Positions 53,603 to 62,775 of a DNA stretch of 64,000 bases are shown in pieces. Under the pieces are notes generated by a model. That model saw only the letters and a list, made by a program, of their open reading frames with translations, was not told the DNA's origin and searched no databases. The position numbers and the translations under genes were made by a program. The number at the start of each line of letters is the position of its first letter. Position 1 is the stretch's first letter. Location: positions 31,473 to 95,472 of the forward strand of contig PLYI01000065.1 of assembly GCA_003151735.1 (NCBI GenBank), given 5' to 3'. This stretch comes from Candidatus Bathyarchaeota archaeon (lineage in GTDB: Archaea; Thermoproteota; Bathyarchaeia; Bathyarchaeales; Bathycorpusculaceae).

Positions 53603-54512
53603 TTGGTCTGTTTTTTGAATCTTGGAAGTCATATCTTTTTCGCGGGCGTAGTCACAGCTGTCTTTACAGGCAACCCCTACTTTGCCCTTTTAGCTGCAAT
53701 AGGCAGCTTCATTCCCGACCTCGACCGCGAATACATCATCGTAAGCCCACAGGCTTTTCGTAAAGAACAGTTTCACCGGGCACTCTTTCATAATCTTCTT
53801 TTTCTATCTGGGCTGTTTTTCGTAAACGTTTGGCTTTCATTGGGAGCATTCCTACATAGTTTCTTAGATTCTTTCACAACCGAAAAAGACCGAGGCGTCG
53901 AATGGCTTTTTCCCTTTTCTAGATTGGTAAAGCGGGGCCGTTTCACGCTGACTACTCGCTCGCAAGACGGTGGATGCAATCTGGAGTTGGTAGATACGAA
54001 GCCGCCTGACCGTGTTTGCTTTATTAATGAAGATTCTCCTGAAGCCACGAAGCTTTCTGACCCTGATTTAAAGGAGTCAAGAGCAGTTCCCTGGAGGAGA
54101 ACCTATGGACCTGCAGCAAACGGGCAAATGCTCGATAAATGGTTGGCATTGGCTTCTTTTTCAGCGTTTGCAATTTATGCTTTGGTGAACCCTGATTTTG
54201 CAATGGCTGGCAAAAATCTTCTTTTCTCAACTCAAATCGTTCCTCCTATGATCCTCTTAACGGGTATTGTGCTGGTTTTTTCTAGGGGGCTGGCTCAAAA
54301 AGAACAAGAGAAACAGAAAATTGTACCTTGCCTTCTTCTCGGTCGGAGGTTTCTTCATCGTTTTGTCTGCTATGCTGTCAGTTGGCGGAGTTTCGGGTTA
54401 TGTTTTTTCATTAAATCCCATTTTCGGGGTTGCCGCAGGAATGGTTGTGTTTTTTGAAGCGCTTTTTGTTTGGTGGCTGAGTACCCGAAGAGGAAGAAAA
54501 GCCATGGTTTAA
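53603..54512 (+). pseudogene. YdjM/DUF457-like membrane hydrolase, frameshifted
   Basis: ORF 53603..54457 shows the family pattern: GSHIFFAGVVTAVF near the start, IGSFIPDLDREY, then EQFHRALFHNLLFLSG and LGAFLHSFLDSFT, the His/Asp residues of the inner-membrane metal-dependent hydrolase family. After QKEQEKQK the frame turns into nonsense. In another frame (ORF 54267..54512) it continues LYLAFFSVGGFFIVLSAMLS and ends properly. Removing an A from AGAAAATTG near 54320 joins them. Total about 302 codons. It is the third consecutive frameshifted gene. Confidence 0.7.
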
Positions 54513-54630
54513 GCAAGGATAGCAATGTTCCAACTCTATTTTGAAGTTAGCGTTTTGTAGGCTCAGTCATGCAACAACACAGTCTTAATTATGTGGCAGA
54601 GAGTAGTTGCGAAACAGAGAGGTTTGATGT

Positions 54631-54867
54631 ATGATATCTGCATTAGTCTTAGTAAACACAGACTTAGACTCCCAAGAAAAAGTGAAGGAAAGCCTAAAAC
54701 AAATAGAGGGCGTTGAAGAGGCACACGCATTATACGGAGTCTACGACCTTATAGTTAAAATCAAAGCCAACTCCATTGACAAGTTAAAAGAAATAAATAA
54801 ATTACATATAAAACAGGTAGCGGGCGTCACAAGTTTACTAACACTCATGCTAGTTGAGGACAGCTGA
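54631..54867 (+). CDS. Stand-alone Lrp/AsnC ligand-binding (RAM) domain protein
   Basis: The 78-residue protein is a single RAM domain without DNA-binding helix-turn-helix: MISALVLVNTDLDSQEKVKE, GVEEAHALYGVYDLIVKIKA. Such proteins bind amino acids or modulate Lrp partners. It could work with the Lrp regulators elsewhere in the genome. Its reading frame is intact, unlike the three genes before it. Confidence 0.85.
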   Translation: MISALVLVNTDLDSQEKVKESLKQIEGVEEAHALYGVYDLIVKIKANSIDKLKEINKLHIKQVAGVTSLLTLMLVEDS

Positions 54868-55003
54868 GCTGTAAAACAAAGCCTGCCACTTCTTTTTAAA
54901 TCTCTCGATTAACGAAATCATGTCGAACAGCATTACTGACATTATTTGGGTACAATAAGGAAAATAATAAGTGTCTGTTTAACGAAGGGTTATTTGTTGC
55001 TGT

Positions 55004-56095
55004 ATGAACAAAACAGCATTATCCACAGTATTCATTTTAGCACTGCTTATCACAGCGACGTTTGCATTTGGTATGGTAAATTCGGCGCCAACATACACTA
55101 TCCCAACAGGACCCTTAACACCTCCTGTGATATCGCTTGAATCGCCTGCAAACACAACTTATGTCTCGTGGTTTGTGCCGCTAAAGTTTTCAATCAACGG
55201 CGGCTGGGATGGTTTTGTGGACCATTGTTTTGTTGAGTACAGTTTAGATGGGGGCGCGCGGTACGTTGTTTTTGACCCTCCGTTTCGAGTAAATACGATT
55301 GCGCAGAACTTTTCAATAACTTTAGGGCCTCTTTCAGAGGGGCAGCATCATCTGCAAGTCTTTGCAACTGTAGGCGGCTTTTACCGAACAGGTGAAAACT
55401 CTACAACTCTTGAAGCTAACGACTTCACCTCAGAAGCTGAAGTCTACTTCACCGTTGACACCAGCGGCCAAGCCCAAATCTCTATTCTCTCGCCCCAAAA
55501 CAAAACTTACAAAGTGAACGCAATGATTCCAGTGGAATTTACAGTAAACACAACTTCACCAATCGAAAGTATGGGCTTTACCCTTGATGAACAATTCAAT
55601 GTCACCATCCCCCGAAATACAACAATTTACGGACCAATACCCGACGGATTGCACACGCTAAGAGTCTATTCGATATTCAGCGATATACTTCCTGTTTCCT
55701 CAACCGTTAACTTCACAGTTGACACCACACCGCCAAACGTCGCCATCCTTTCAATACAAAACAAGGGATACAACACATCCGACATACCTTTAGACTTCAC
55801 CGTTAACGAACCAACATCGCAAATCACCTACATTCTGGATGGAAAAGTGCATACAATTGAGGGAAATACAACTTTAACTGGGTTGCAAAACGGAGACCAC
55901 AAGTTAACAGTTTATGCGAGGGATGAAGTTGGAAACTCGGGCGCCTCAGAAACAGTAGATTTTAACGTGGAAGTGCCGATTCCGCGCCAGATGGCTCTCG
56001 TGGTCATACCGCCTACGGCAATTGTTCTCATTGGCGGTCTAATTCTTGTAATTTACTTTAGGAAACGCAATCATATGACAGCAAAGAGACGCTGA
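55004..56095 (+). CDS. Secreted Ig-like surface protein with C-terminal anchor
   Basis: The 363-residue protein has a signal peptide (MNKTALSTVFILALLITATF), three beta-sandwich modules, each opening with a pattern like ISLESPANTTYVSWFVPLKF, ISILSPQNKTYKVNAMIPVE and VAILSIQNKGYNTSDIPLDF, and a C-terminal helix (LVVIPPTAIVLIGGLILVIY) with basic tail. This repeat type, with NTT glycosylation sites and DG-H-L-V-YA-D-GN, is common in archaeal surface proteins. It is likely exposed and glycosylated. Confidence 0.78.
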   Translation: MNKTALSTVFILALLITATFAFGMVNSAPTYTIPTGPLTPPVISLESPANTTYVSWFVPLKFSINGGWDGFVDHCFVEYSLDGGARYVVFDPPFRVNTIAQNFSITLGPLSEGQHHLQVFATVGGFYRTGENSTTLEANDFTSEAEVYFTVDTSGQAQISILSPQNKTYKVNAMIPVEFTVNTTSPIESMGFTLDEQFNVTIPRNTTIYGPIPDGLHTLRVYSIFSDILPVSSTVNFTVDTTPPNVAILSIQNKGYNTSDIPLDFTVNEPTSQITYILDGKVHTIEGNTTLTGLQNGDHKLTVYARDEVGNSGASETVDFNVEVPIPRQMALVVIPPTAIVLIGGLILVIYFRKRNHMTAKRR

Positions 56096-56106
56096 CATTT
56101 ACTAAT

Positions 56107-56145
56107 CTATTAGGAGCCTTTAGAGGTTTGTTAGGAGCCTAATAG
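56107..56145. repeat. Short inverted and direct repeats between two genes
   Basis: TTAGGAGCCT occurs twice (56110 and 56131), and CTATTAG/CTAATAG at the two ends form a dyad (56107-56113 and 56139-56145). It lies just after the surface protein gene; a terminator or regulator site is possible. Confidence 0.35.
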
Positions 56146-56322
56146 TGGTTCTATGCAGAAACGATAGAGGGGTAGGTCAGTTTGGCGTTTTCTGTGCTCA
56201 TTAGTGTGTTGAAAATCTGTGCTTAACCTAGGTGAGGGGTCTACTAAAAGCAACCTAAGCTTTTGACGGTTTGCTTGCAATAATCCATATATCCCAACGT
56301 TGTCCATCAAGCCGTGATGAAT

Positions 56323-57456
56323 ATGTGTCGGACTGGCGTAGCAAACTTGCCCCTTCACGGCGGCAAAGCTCCTTCTTGGCTTACTGGGCGAATGCGTAAG
56401 TTAGCTAAGGAAATTGCCAGCATCATGATTGAGGAGCAGGGCACCGACAAATTCATCGCCCGGCTCAGTGACCCTTACTGGTTTCAAGCGTTTGGCTGTG
56501 TGTTGGCTTATGACTGGCACAGCAGCGGCGTAACCACCGTGGTCACAGGAATCCTCAAAAGCGCACTCTCACCCGAAGAGCACGGCGTCGCAGTCTGCGG
56601 AGGAAAAGGCAAAACCAGCCGCAAAACACCCAGCGACATCGCAGCAGTCGGCCAAAAATTCGGTTTCTCCCAACAATCCATCGACGACCTCACCTACACC
56701 AGCCGCATAACCGCCAAAGTCGACAACACCGCCATCCAAGCGGGATACCAACTCTATCACCACGCATTCCTTGTAACCAAAAATGAAAAGTGGGCTGTTA
56801 TCCAGCAGGGCATGAGCGACCAAGATCAATCTGCCCGACGCTACCACTGGCTAAGCGAAAACACAAAGTGCTTCGTAGAGGAACCCCACAACGCCATAGT
56901 AGGAAATGTCAAGCGCGAACGCGCCTTAAACATGGTTGCCAAACAAAGCGATGCAGCCCGCAAAGCCTCAGTGGATTTGTCAAAGGAACCTACGCGTAAA
57001 CTTATGAACCTGATTCAATCTGCCGCCAAACCCCTAAATCAGGCATCGCTTCAGGACTGGCTTCCTAAAACCTCTGATCTATGGCAGCAAACCTTGACCA
57101 CCCTCAACATGCCCCGTAACATCAACTGGGACACCCTCGCACGGGCATATGAGTTTCAACCTAGCAACTACGAGGAACTGCTTAGCGTCAAAGGCGTTGG
57201 ACCAGCAACTGTGCGGGGACTTGCGCTTGTAGCTGAACTGGTTTATGGCGAGGAGCCTTGTTGGGAAGACCCAGTTAAATTCAGCTTTGCCTACGGCGGC
57301 AAAGACGGTGTGCCTTTTCCAGTAGACTGCAAAGCCATGGATGAATCCATAGAAATCCTAAGAGACTCGGTGCAGCAAGCCAAAATAGGCGAAAAAGAAA
57401 AGCTTCAATCTCTGAAAAGGCTAAGGCGGTATGTTCCAAAAGACACAAATTCTTAA
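56323..57456 (+). CDS. DUF763 domain protein
   Basis: The protein of about 377 residues matches the conserved archaeal DUF763 family: CRTGVANLPLHGGKAPSWLT at the start, SDPYWFQAFGCVLAYDWHSS in the middle, then a helix-hairpin-helix-like ELLSVKGVGPATVRGLALVA that suggests DNA contact. The ORF track begins at GTG 56314, but ATG 56323 gives the usual RTGVA N-terminus. Function unknown; a nuclease or nucleic-acid role is suspected for the family. Confidence 0.88.
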   Translation: MCRTGVANLPLHGGKAPSWLTGRMRKLAKEIASIMIEEQGTDKFIARLSDPYWFQAFGCVLAYDWHSSGVTTVVTGILKSALSPEEHGVAVCGGKGKTSRKTPSDIAAVGQKFGFSQQSIDDLTYTSRITAKVDNTAIQAGYQLYHHAFLVTKNEKWAVIQQGMSDQDQSARRYHWLSENTKCFVEEPHNAIVGNVKRERALNMVAKQSDAARKASVDLSKEPTRKLMNLIQSAAKPLNQASLQDWLPKTSDLWQQTLTTLNMPRNINWDTLARAYEFQPSNYEELLSVKGVGPATVRGLALVAELVYGEEPCWEDPVKFSFAYGGKDGVPFPVDCKAMDESIEILRDSVQQAKIGEKEKLQSLKRLRRYVPKDTNS

Positions 57457-57482
57457 AACAAGCAGCCGCAGATAATAGACCT

Positions 57483-58073
57483 ATGCCAACTAAACTTGTT
57501 TACCGGCGGATAGGTGCATACGCAGGAATAGCCGCGCCCATTTTAGGATTCATTTGTATTTTATCTGCTGTCGTATCTTATCCCCAATTCAGTTGGACAA
57601 ACAACGCGCTAAGCGACGTAGGTGTCGTCTCGGGCATAACGGGTCCGCTCTTCAACTTCGGGCTTATAGCCAGCGGGTTATTAGCTTTCCTTTTTGCTGT
57701 TCTTGGCTTGTATAATTATTTTGGGGGAACATTCGTTGGTAAAGTGGGTGTGGAGTCATTTGAGGCTGCAACGTTGGCGCTTATTGGAATTGGCATATTT
57801 AACGAGAGCTTTCAAGGTACACACTACATCTTGTCGGTGGCGTTCTTCGTTTTGGCGCCCGTATCGTTGTTTATCTTGACCTGCGCGTTTTGGATTTGTC
57901 ATCGACGCGGCATGGCTGCTTTCACCGTTTTAATTGGGGTGGCGGCAGCGCTGCCTTGGCTTCTTCAGTTTGCATTTAACTATGTTCTTAATGTTGCGGT
58001 CCCCGAGTTCCTCTCTGGACTTGATGTTTCGATATGGGTTATTGTGCTTTGCCAAAAAATTTTAAAACCCTAA
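57483..58073 (+). CDS. DUF998-like membrane protein
   Basis: The 196-residue protein has five or six helices. IGAYAGIAAPILGFICILSA and WTNNALSDVGVVSGITGPLF with the N-LSD-G motif after the first helix are typical of DUF998. It starts 26 bases after the DUF763 gene and may share its transcript. Its stop lies directly next to the stop of the convergent radical SAM gene. Function unknown. Confidence 0.82.
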   Translation: MPTKLVYRRIGAYAGIAAPILGFICILSAVVSYPQFSWTNNALSDVGVVSGITGPLFNFGLIASGLLAFLFAVLGLYNYFGGTFVGKVGVESFEAATLALIGIGIFNESFQGTHYILSVAFFVLAPVSLFILTCAFWICHRRGMAAFTVLIGVAAALPWLLQFAFNYVLNVAVPEFLSGLDVSIWVIVLCQKILKP

Positions 58074-59063
58074 CTACTTGACTGCATCAACATACATTTG
58101 GGCACAGCAATACGGCGAGAATACCGTTCCGTAACCCTTGCCCTTCACATATTCAACTGCGGCTTCACTTGGAAAAGCAACCGCATCAACCCCAGCCTTC
58201 AAAGCTAAAACATCAGTTTCGCTGCGGCTTGCACCTTTAGGCCGCATGCAACCTAAAACCAACGGAGTTTCAGGAAACATCAGCCGAGCCATTGCCGTGA
58301 CTTTGGCTATGTCGGCTGGTTTGGGCGGCGGCGTTTTTGCCATGGCGGTGCCGTGGATGGGCATGAACGCTATTATCACTATGGCTGAGGGCTTAACTTG
58401 CTGTATCATTTGGAGCGCTTTTAGTTCGCCATCGAGTTTGCCCTCGTTTAACCCAACGATTACATGCGGCACAAAATTCAGTTTCGCATCTTGCAGTGCG
58501 TTGAGGGAGTCGACGTAGTCTTGGACGGTTACTTTAAGGTTGTAGATTTTCCCAACTGTTTCAGCAGAGCCGATAACATCAATAAGTGCGGCATCAACCC
58601 CGGCGTCCTTGAGCGCCACGGCGGTTTCACGGTTGATGATGCCAGTATGGACAAAAACGGTTAAGCCAAGCTCCCGCTTGAACCTTCCAAGCACAGACAC
58701 AAAACCGTCAAGCGGCACGGAACCGTCAGGTAAGCATCCGCCGCTAACAAGGCAACCTTTAGCGCCATTCCCCTTCAATTTTACGCCCAAAACAAACAGC
58801 TCCTGAGGCGAGAGCGCAGGATGCATCGTTTCCAGGACTTTGCCTCCGCAATGTTTACAGTTCAAAGCACAAGCGTTGCCTGTAACAGAGATTGTAGGGA
58901 ACTCGGTTGTTGAGGAGCAGTAGTGTTTGGTTTTGTAGAAGGTAAAGCTTGGGGCGTAGAAGCGGATTTCTCTATTTCTTGGCTTGAAAGCGCCTGTTTC
59001 TAGTAGGTTTAAGAGTTCTTTTTCGTTTAGGTTCCAGGTTGCCCGGGGGGAAAGCTGCGTCAT
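58074..59063 (-). CDS. Radical SAM protein, biotin synthase-like (COG1856 type)
   Basis: The 329-residue protein has a CALNCKHCGG cluster motif (Cx3Cx2C) at residue about 63, followed by GCLVSGGCLPDGSVPLD and a TIM-barrel-like body (VHTGIINRETAVALKDAGVD, VIVGLNEGKLDG). The C-terminal half has GCMRPKGASRSETDVLALKA and a final CCAQ. It resembles archaeal biotin-synthase homologues. Some archaeal members of related groups have been linked to lipoyl synthesis, but nothing here shows the substrate. It stands alone, divergent from the region upstream of the P-type pump. Confidence 0.82.
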   Translation of the reverse strand: MTQLSPRATWNLNEKELLNLLETGAFKPRNREIRFYAPSFTFYKTKHYCSSTTEFPTISVTGNACALNCKHCGGKVLETMHPALSPQELFVLGVKLKGNGAKGCLVSGGCLPDGSVPLDGFVSVLGRFKRELGLTVFVHTGIINRETAVALKDAGVDAALIDVIGSAETVGKIYNLKVTVQDYVDSLNALQDAKLNFVPHVIVGLNEGKLDGELKALQMIQQVKPSAIVIIAFMPIHGTAMAKTPPPKPADIAKVTAMARLMFPETPLVLGCMRPKGASRSETDVLALKAGVDAVAFPSEAAVEYVKGKGYGTVFSPYCCAQMYVDAVK

Positions 59064-59346
59064 GTTTTTTCAAGCGTAAGAATTCATTGCTACCTTAAGA
59101 GTTTAGCGCAAACAACGTTCTTTTTTCAGCCCCAACCTGCCTGAACTGACAATTTTGGGGTGTAGAAGACAAGCCTCAAAAAGGATGTTGAGTTGCCATA
59201 GGAGTGAAGATGAGTCATTTATTAGAGGTTATGGCAACCAAACCCTATGGGAAACCAAGTCCTTAAACCCCATTTTATTCATCGACCAGCGCAGTAGCTT
59301 TTCAAGGTTATCCTTAACTGCCTTAAAACAAGGAAAAAGACCGCGT

Positions 59347-62127
59347 TTAGGTGTGGTCGTGTTTAGTTAAGTCTTCAGGGGTTTTGCTAAATCGCCTGAC
59401 AAAGAACTTGCGGATTTCTTCAGCGAAAACAACCACAAGCGCCAGCGAAATTAGGAATATCCAGTCTGTTAAGCCAAGAGCGGTTGTTCCGAAGAATTTC
59501 TGCATCAATGGCACGTAGACTAGGAAGGCTAAGATTGAAATCTGCGATATTATTCCTGCGATTATCCATTTGTTGGTTTTGAGACTTGTTCTGAAGATTG
59601 ATTGTTTGCTGGTTCGGCATGCAAGTACGTTTCCTGCTTGAGCAACCACTATGCCCGCAAACGTCATCGTCACTCCTTTGGTATAAACGCCCGAGGTGAA
59701 GAATGAGCTGTTTGGTGTTAATGCCATGCCAAAGTGCCAACCTCCAGCTGTCCAAGCGCTTATGCACCCAATCATAGCGCCAACTGCAATGATTACACCG
59801 ATGTAGAGCGAACGTCCAAAGACTTTGCCAGTGAATAGCCGTTCTTTGAGGCTTCTTGGCGGCTCCTCCATGATTCCCGCTTCTGGAGGTTCACGGCTAA
59901 GAGCAAGGCTTGGAATAACGTCGATGGCAAGGTCAATTGCTAAAACTTGGACTACGAGCAGCGGCAACGGAATAGCCAAAACTGCATAAAGTATGTAGGG
60001 GATGAGTTCTGCCCAGTTGTGCGAGAATACGTAAACGATAAACTTGCGGATGTTCTCGTAGATTGCCCTGCCAGACTCGACGGCTTTAACAATCGATGCA
60101 AAGCTGTCGTTGAGTAATACTATGTCTGCGGCTTCTCGGGCAACATCTGTTCCAGATGCGCCCATTGCTACGCCGATGTCAGCTTCTTTGAGCGATGGTG
60201 CATCGTTTGCTCCATCACCCGTAACCGCTACTACTTCGCCGCTTTTCTTGAGAGCTTTAACTATACGAAGCTTCTGTTCAGGGGCAACCCTTGCGAAAAT
60301 AACGTTGCCTTTTTTGACTTCGTCCACTATGGCTTTGTCATTTAAGTCTTCAAGGTCAACGCCCCGTATAACCTGAGCGTAATCCTTGTCAACTATGCCG
60401 ACTTCCTGCGCTATAACTTGAGCTGTTGGGCCATAATCGCCTGTGATGATAACGGTTTTGATTCCGGCTTGCTTTGCTTTTTCAACAGCGTCCTTGACTT
60501 CCATCCTTGGAGGGTCACGCATTGCTGCTAAACCGACAAATATAAGTTCGTTTTCGACTTCTTCGCCTTTTTTGTATTCTGTTTTAGGGATTTTTTTGTA
60601 GGCAACAGCTATAACTCGTAAGCCTTCGTTGGCGAATTCGTGGATTCTTGTTTCTATCCAATCCATGTTTTCCTGGCTTAACTCTTCAACTTTGCCGTCT
60701 ACAAGCACTTTTGTGCAAACATCAAGGATGTTTCTTGGGGCACCCTTAGTGTAAATGAAAAGGTTACCGTTGAGTTTGTGAACTGTAGTCATGCGTTTCC
60801 GCTCAAAACTGAACGGTAAAATGTCGATGATTGGCTTCTCAACCAATTCATCCTCAAGGTTCATGCCGTACTTTAGAGCTGCAACGAGAAGTGCGCCGTC
60901 GGTTGGGTCACCAATTACGCTCCAATTGCGGTTTCGGTCTGAAGGCGGGTCAATTTTGGCGCCGTTGCAGAGTGCGGCTATTTCAAGAAGTTTTTCAAGT
61001 GATTTGGTTTCGCCTTCTCGTAGAGGTTGACTGTTTATGGTGAAATCGCCCACTGGATTATATCCTAATCCTGAGACTTCCATAACGCGGTCTTTTACCC
61101 ACAGTTTGTTAACGGTCATTTCGCCTTTGGTGATTGTGCCTGTTTTGTCGGTGCAGATTACGGTGACGCTGCCCAAAGTTTGCACAGCTGACAACCGCTT
61201 TACAACAACATGCTGCTTAACCATCTTTAGCACGTTGATGGCTAAGGCACTGGAAACTGTAACTTGCAATCCTTCAGGAACACAAGCTACCATAACACCG
61301 ATCATAAAGAGAAAACTTGTTTGAATTGTAGCTTTCAAGAAAAGAAAACTAACGGCAAAGAAGACTCCGCCCACAACAACAGCTATGATGAAGTCGTATT
61401 TTGCAGTTAACGCAATTTCCTTCTGCAGTGGGCTGTCTTCTTCTTTAATTGTCTGGGTTAAACTAGCAATTTTGCCAAACTGCGTATCCATGCCCGTGGC
61501 GTAAACAACTGCTTTGCCTTGACCCTTTGCAACGCTGGTGCTCATGAAAACAAGGTTAGGCGAATACAAGTATGCTTTTTCGACAACTTTGGCGGGTTCT
61601 GCAACACGCGGTTGGGGCTCGGATTCCCCCGTTAAAGGAACATTATTTGTCCATAAATCAAAAGCTTCAATTAATCGTCCATCTGCTGGAACGCGGTCGC
61701 CTTCATCTAAAAGGACGATGTCTCCAGGAACAATCTCTCTTACTGAGATTTTCTTGAGTTCGCCATCTCGGATAACTTTGGCGTACTCAGGCATCCAGCT
61801 TTTGAGGGTTTCCATGGCTTTTTCTGCACGTGATTCCTGAAAGATAGCGACGAAAATGTTGACGAAAACCACTGCAAGGATGATTAAAGCCAGTTCAGGG
61901 CTGCCACTGATGTAGGATAGAATAGCCGCAACAATCAGCAGGATGCCGAATAAGTCTTTGAGGTTTCTGATGAATTTGTTTATGAGTGGAATCTGTCTTT
62001 TTTCTGAGAGCCGATTATAACCGTATTTTTTGAGGCGCAGTTTAGCCTCTTCAGTTGTTAAGCCTTTATCTGATGTGTTTAGGTCTTCGAAAACCTTGTC
62101 AATCGGCAAAGAAGCAGCTTTTTCCAA
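59347..62127 (-). CDS. P-type cation ATPase, Na,K-ATPase-like (type II)
   Basis: The 926-residue pump has all P-type motifs: VPLTGESEPQ in the actuator, CTDKTGTITKG with Asp327, KGAPRNIL, and GDGANDAPSLKEADIG. The membrane residues point to the Na+/K+-type: VACVPEGLQVT with Glu285 in M4, and IDLAIDVIPSLALSRE in M6 with two Asp (732 and 736), spaced as Asp804/808 of the animal enzyme, rather than the Asn/Asp of Ca2+ pumps. It lacks the N-terminal heavy-metal domains. Ion type is inference. No beta subunit is present. Confidence 0.83.
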   Translation of the reverse strand: MEKAASLPIDKVFEDLNTSDKGLTTEEAKLRLKKYGYNRLSEKRQIPLINKFIRNLKDLFGILLIVAAILSYISGSPELALIILAVVFVNIFVAIFQESRAEKAMETLKSWMPEYAKVIRDGELKKISVREIVPGDIVLLDEGDRVPADGRLIEAFDLWTNNVPLTGESEPQPRVAEPAKVVEKAYLYSPNLVFMSTSVAKGQGKAVVYATGMDTQFGKIASLTQTIKEEDSPLQKEIALTAKYDFIIAVVVGGVFFAVSFLFLKATIQTSFLFMIGVMVACVPEGLQVTVSSALAINVLKMVKQHVVVKRLSAVQTLGSVTVICTDKTGTITKGEMTVNKLWVKDRVMEVSGLGYNPVGDFTINSQPLREGETKSLEKLLEIAALCNGAKIDPPSDRNRNWSVIGDPTDGALLVAALKYGMNLEDELVEKPIIDILPFSFERKRMTTVHKLNGNLFIYTKGAPRNILDVCTKVLVDGKVEELSQENMDWIETRIHEFANEGLRVIAVAYKKIPKTEYKKGEEVENELIFVGLAAMRDPPRMEVKDAVEKAKQAGIKTVIITGDYGPTAQVIAQEVGIVDKDYAQVIRGVDLEDLNDKAIVDEVKKGNVIFARVAPEQKLRIVKALKKSGEVVAVTGDGANDAPSLKEADIGVAMGASGTDVAREAADIVLLNDSFASIVKAVESGRAIYENIRKFIVYVFSHNWAELIPYILYAVLAIPLPLLVVQVLAIDLAIDVIPSLALSREPPEAGIMEEPPRSLKERLFTGKVFGRSLYIGVIIAVGAMIGCISAWTAGGWHFGMALTPNSSFFTSGVYTKGVTMTFAGIVVAQAGNVLACRTSKQSIFRTSLKTNKWIIAGIISQISILAFLVYVPLMQKFFGTTALGLTDWIFLISLALVVVFAEEIRKFFVRRFSKTPEDLTKHDHT

Positions 62128-62775
62128 TTTTATTCCGCCAAAACCTCAAGAGCAGTTAGTTAATAACAACCCCGACAATAAGCAAAGATAAACGGTGCTA
62201 AGGACTCGTTAAACAACGCGATTTTTTTCTGAGCAGCAACGGTTTGAAAGTTCATTCATATCCTCAGCGTTTAGCCTACATCATCGATTTTGATAGTTTA
62301 ATTTTGGGGTATTATCGATTGTTGCATTTAAACTAATCGCACCTAAACCCACCTTTAACGAGAAAGAAATAAAGCGTGTCCATGACTTATATGCAGGGGC
62401 TTTCTTATTCATGTAGCATTTTACTCCTTTAAACTCCTATTTCTTTCGGTAATACAAAAATAAAGTAGATTTATCCTTTTTTGTGAATTACGCTTAACTT
62501 ATCTGCAAAGTCGAGAAAACCACCGCTGGCTCGCTGTTTAGAAAGCCAAATCGGGAACAATTAAGAAATTATGTAAGGAAAAAACCATATCTAAGTTGAC
62601 TTGGTAACCATTTTTTACCCCAATTTTTCTAAAGAATCATGCCATAAAGTTAATAGGGCACAAACTCAACTTCCATGTAGCTTATCTATTTCATGAGAGA
62701 GTAAATAATGCTTCAAATAAGTAAAAAACAAGTCTTTCAACTAATAAATTCAATTAAATTGGAGATTGATTAATT
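62128..62775. other. Gene-less region upstream of EF-2
   Basis: About 650 A/T-rich bases separate the start codon of the pump gene from that of EF-2; the two genes are divergent. I find no convincing small gene, tRNA or hairpin. It probably contains the promoters of both genes; A/T-rich TATA-like sequences are too many to choose one. Confidence 0.4.
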
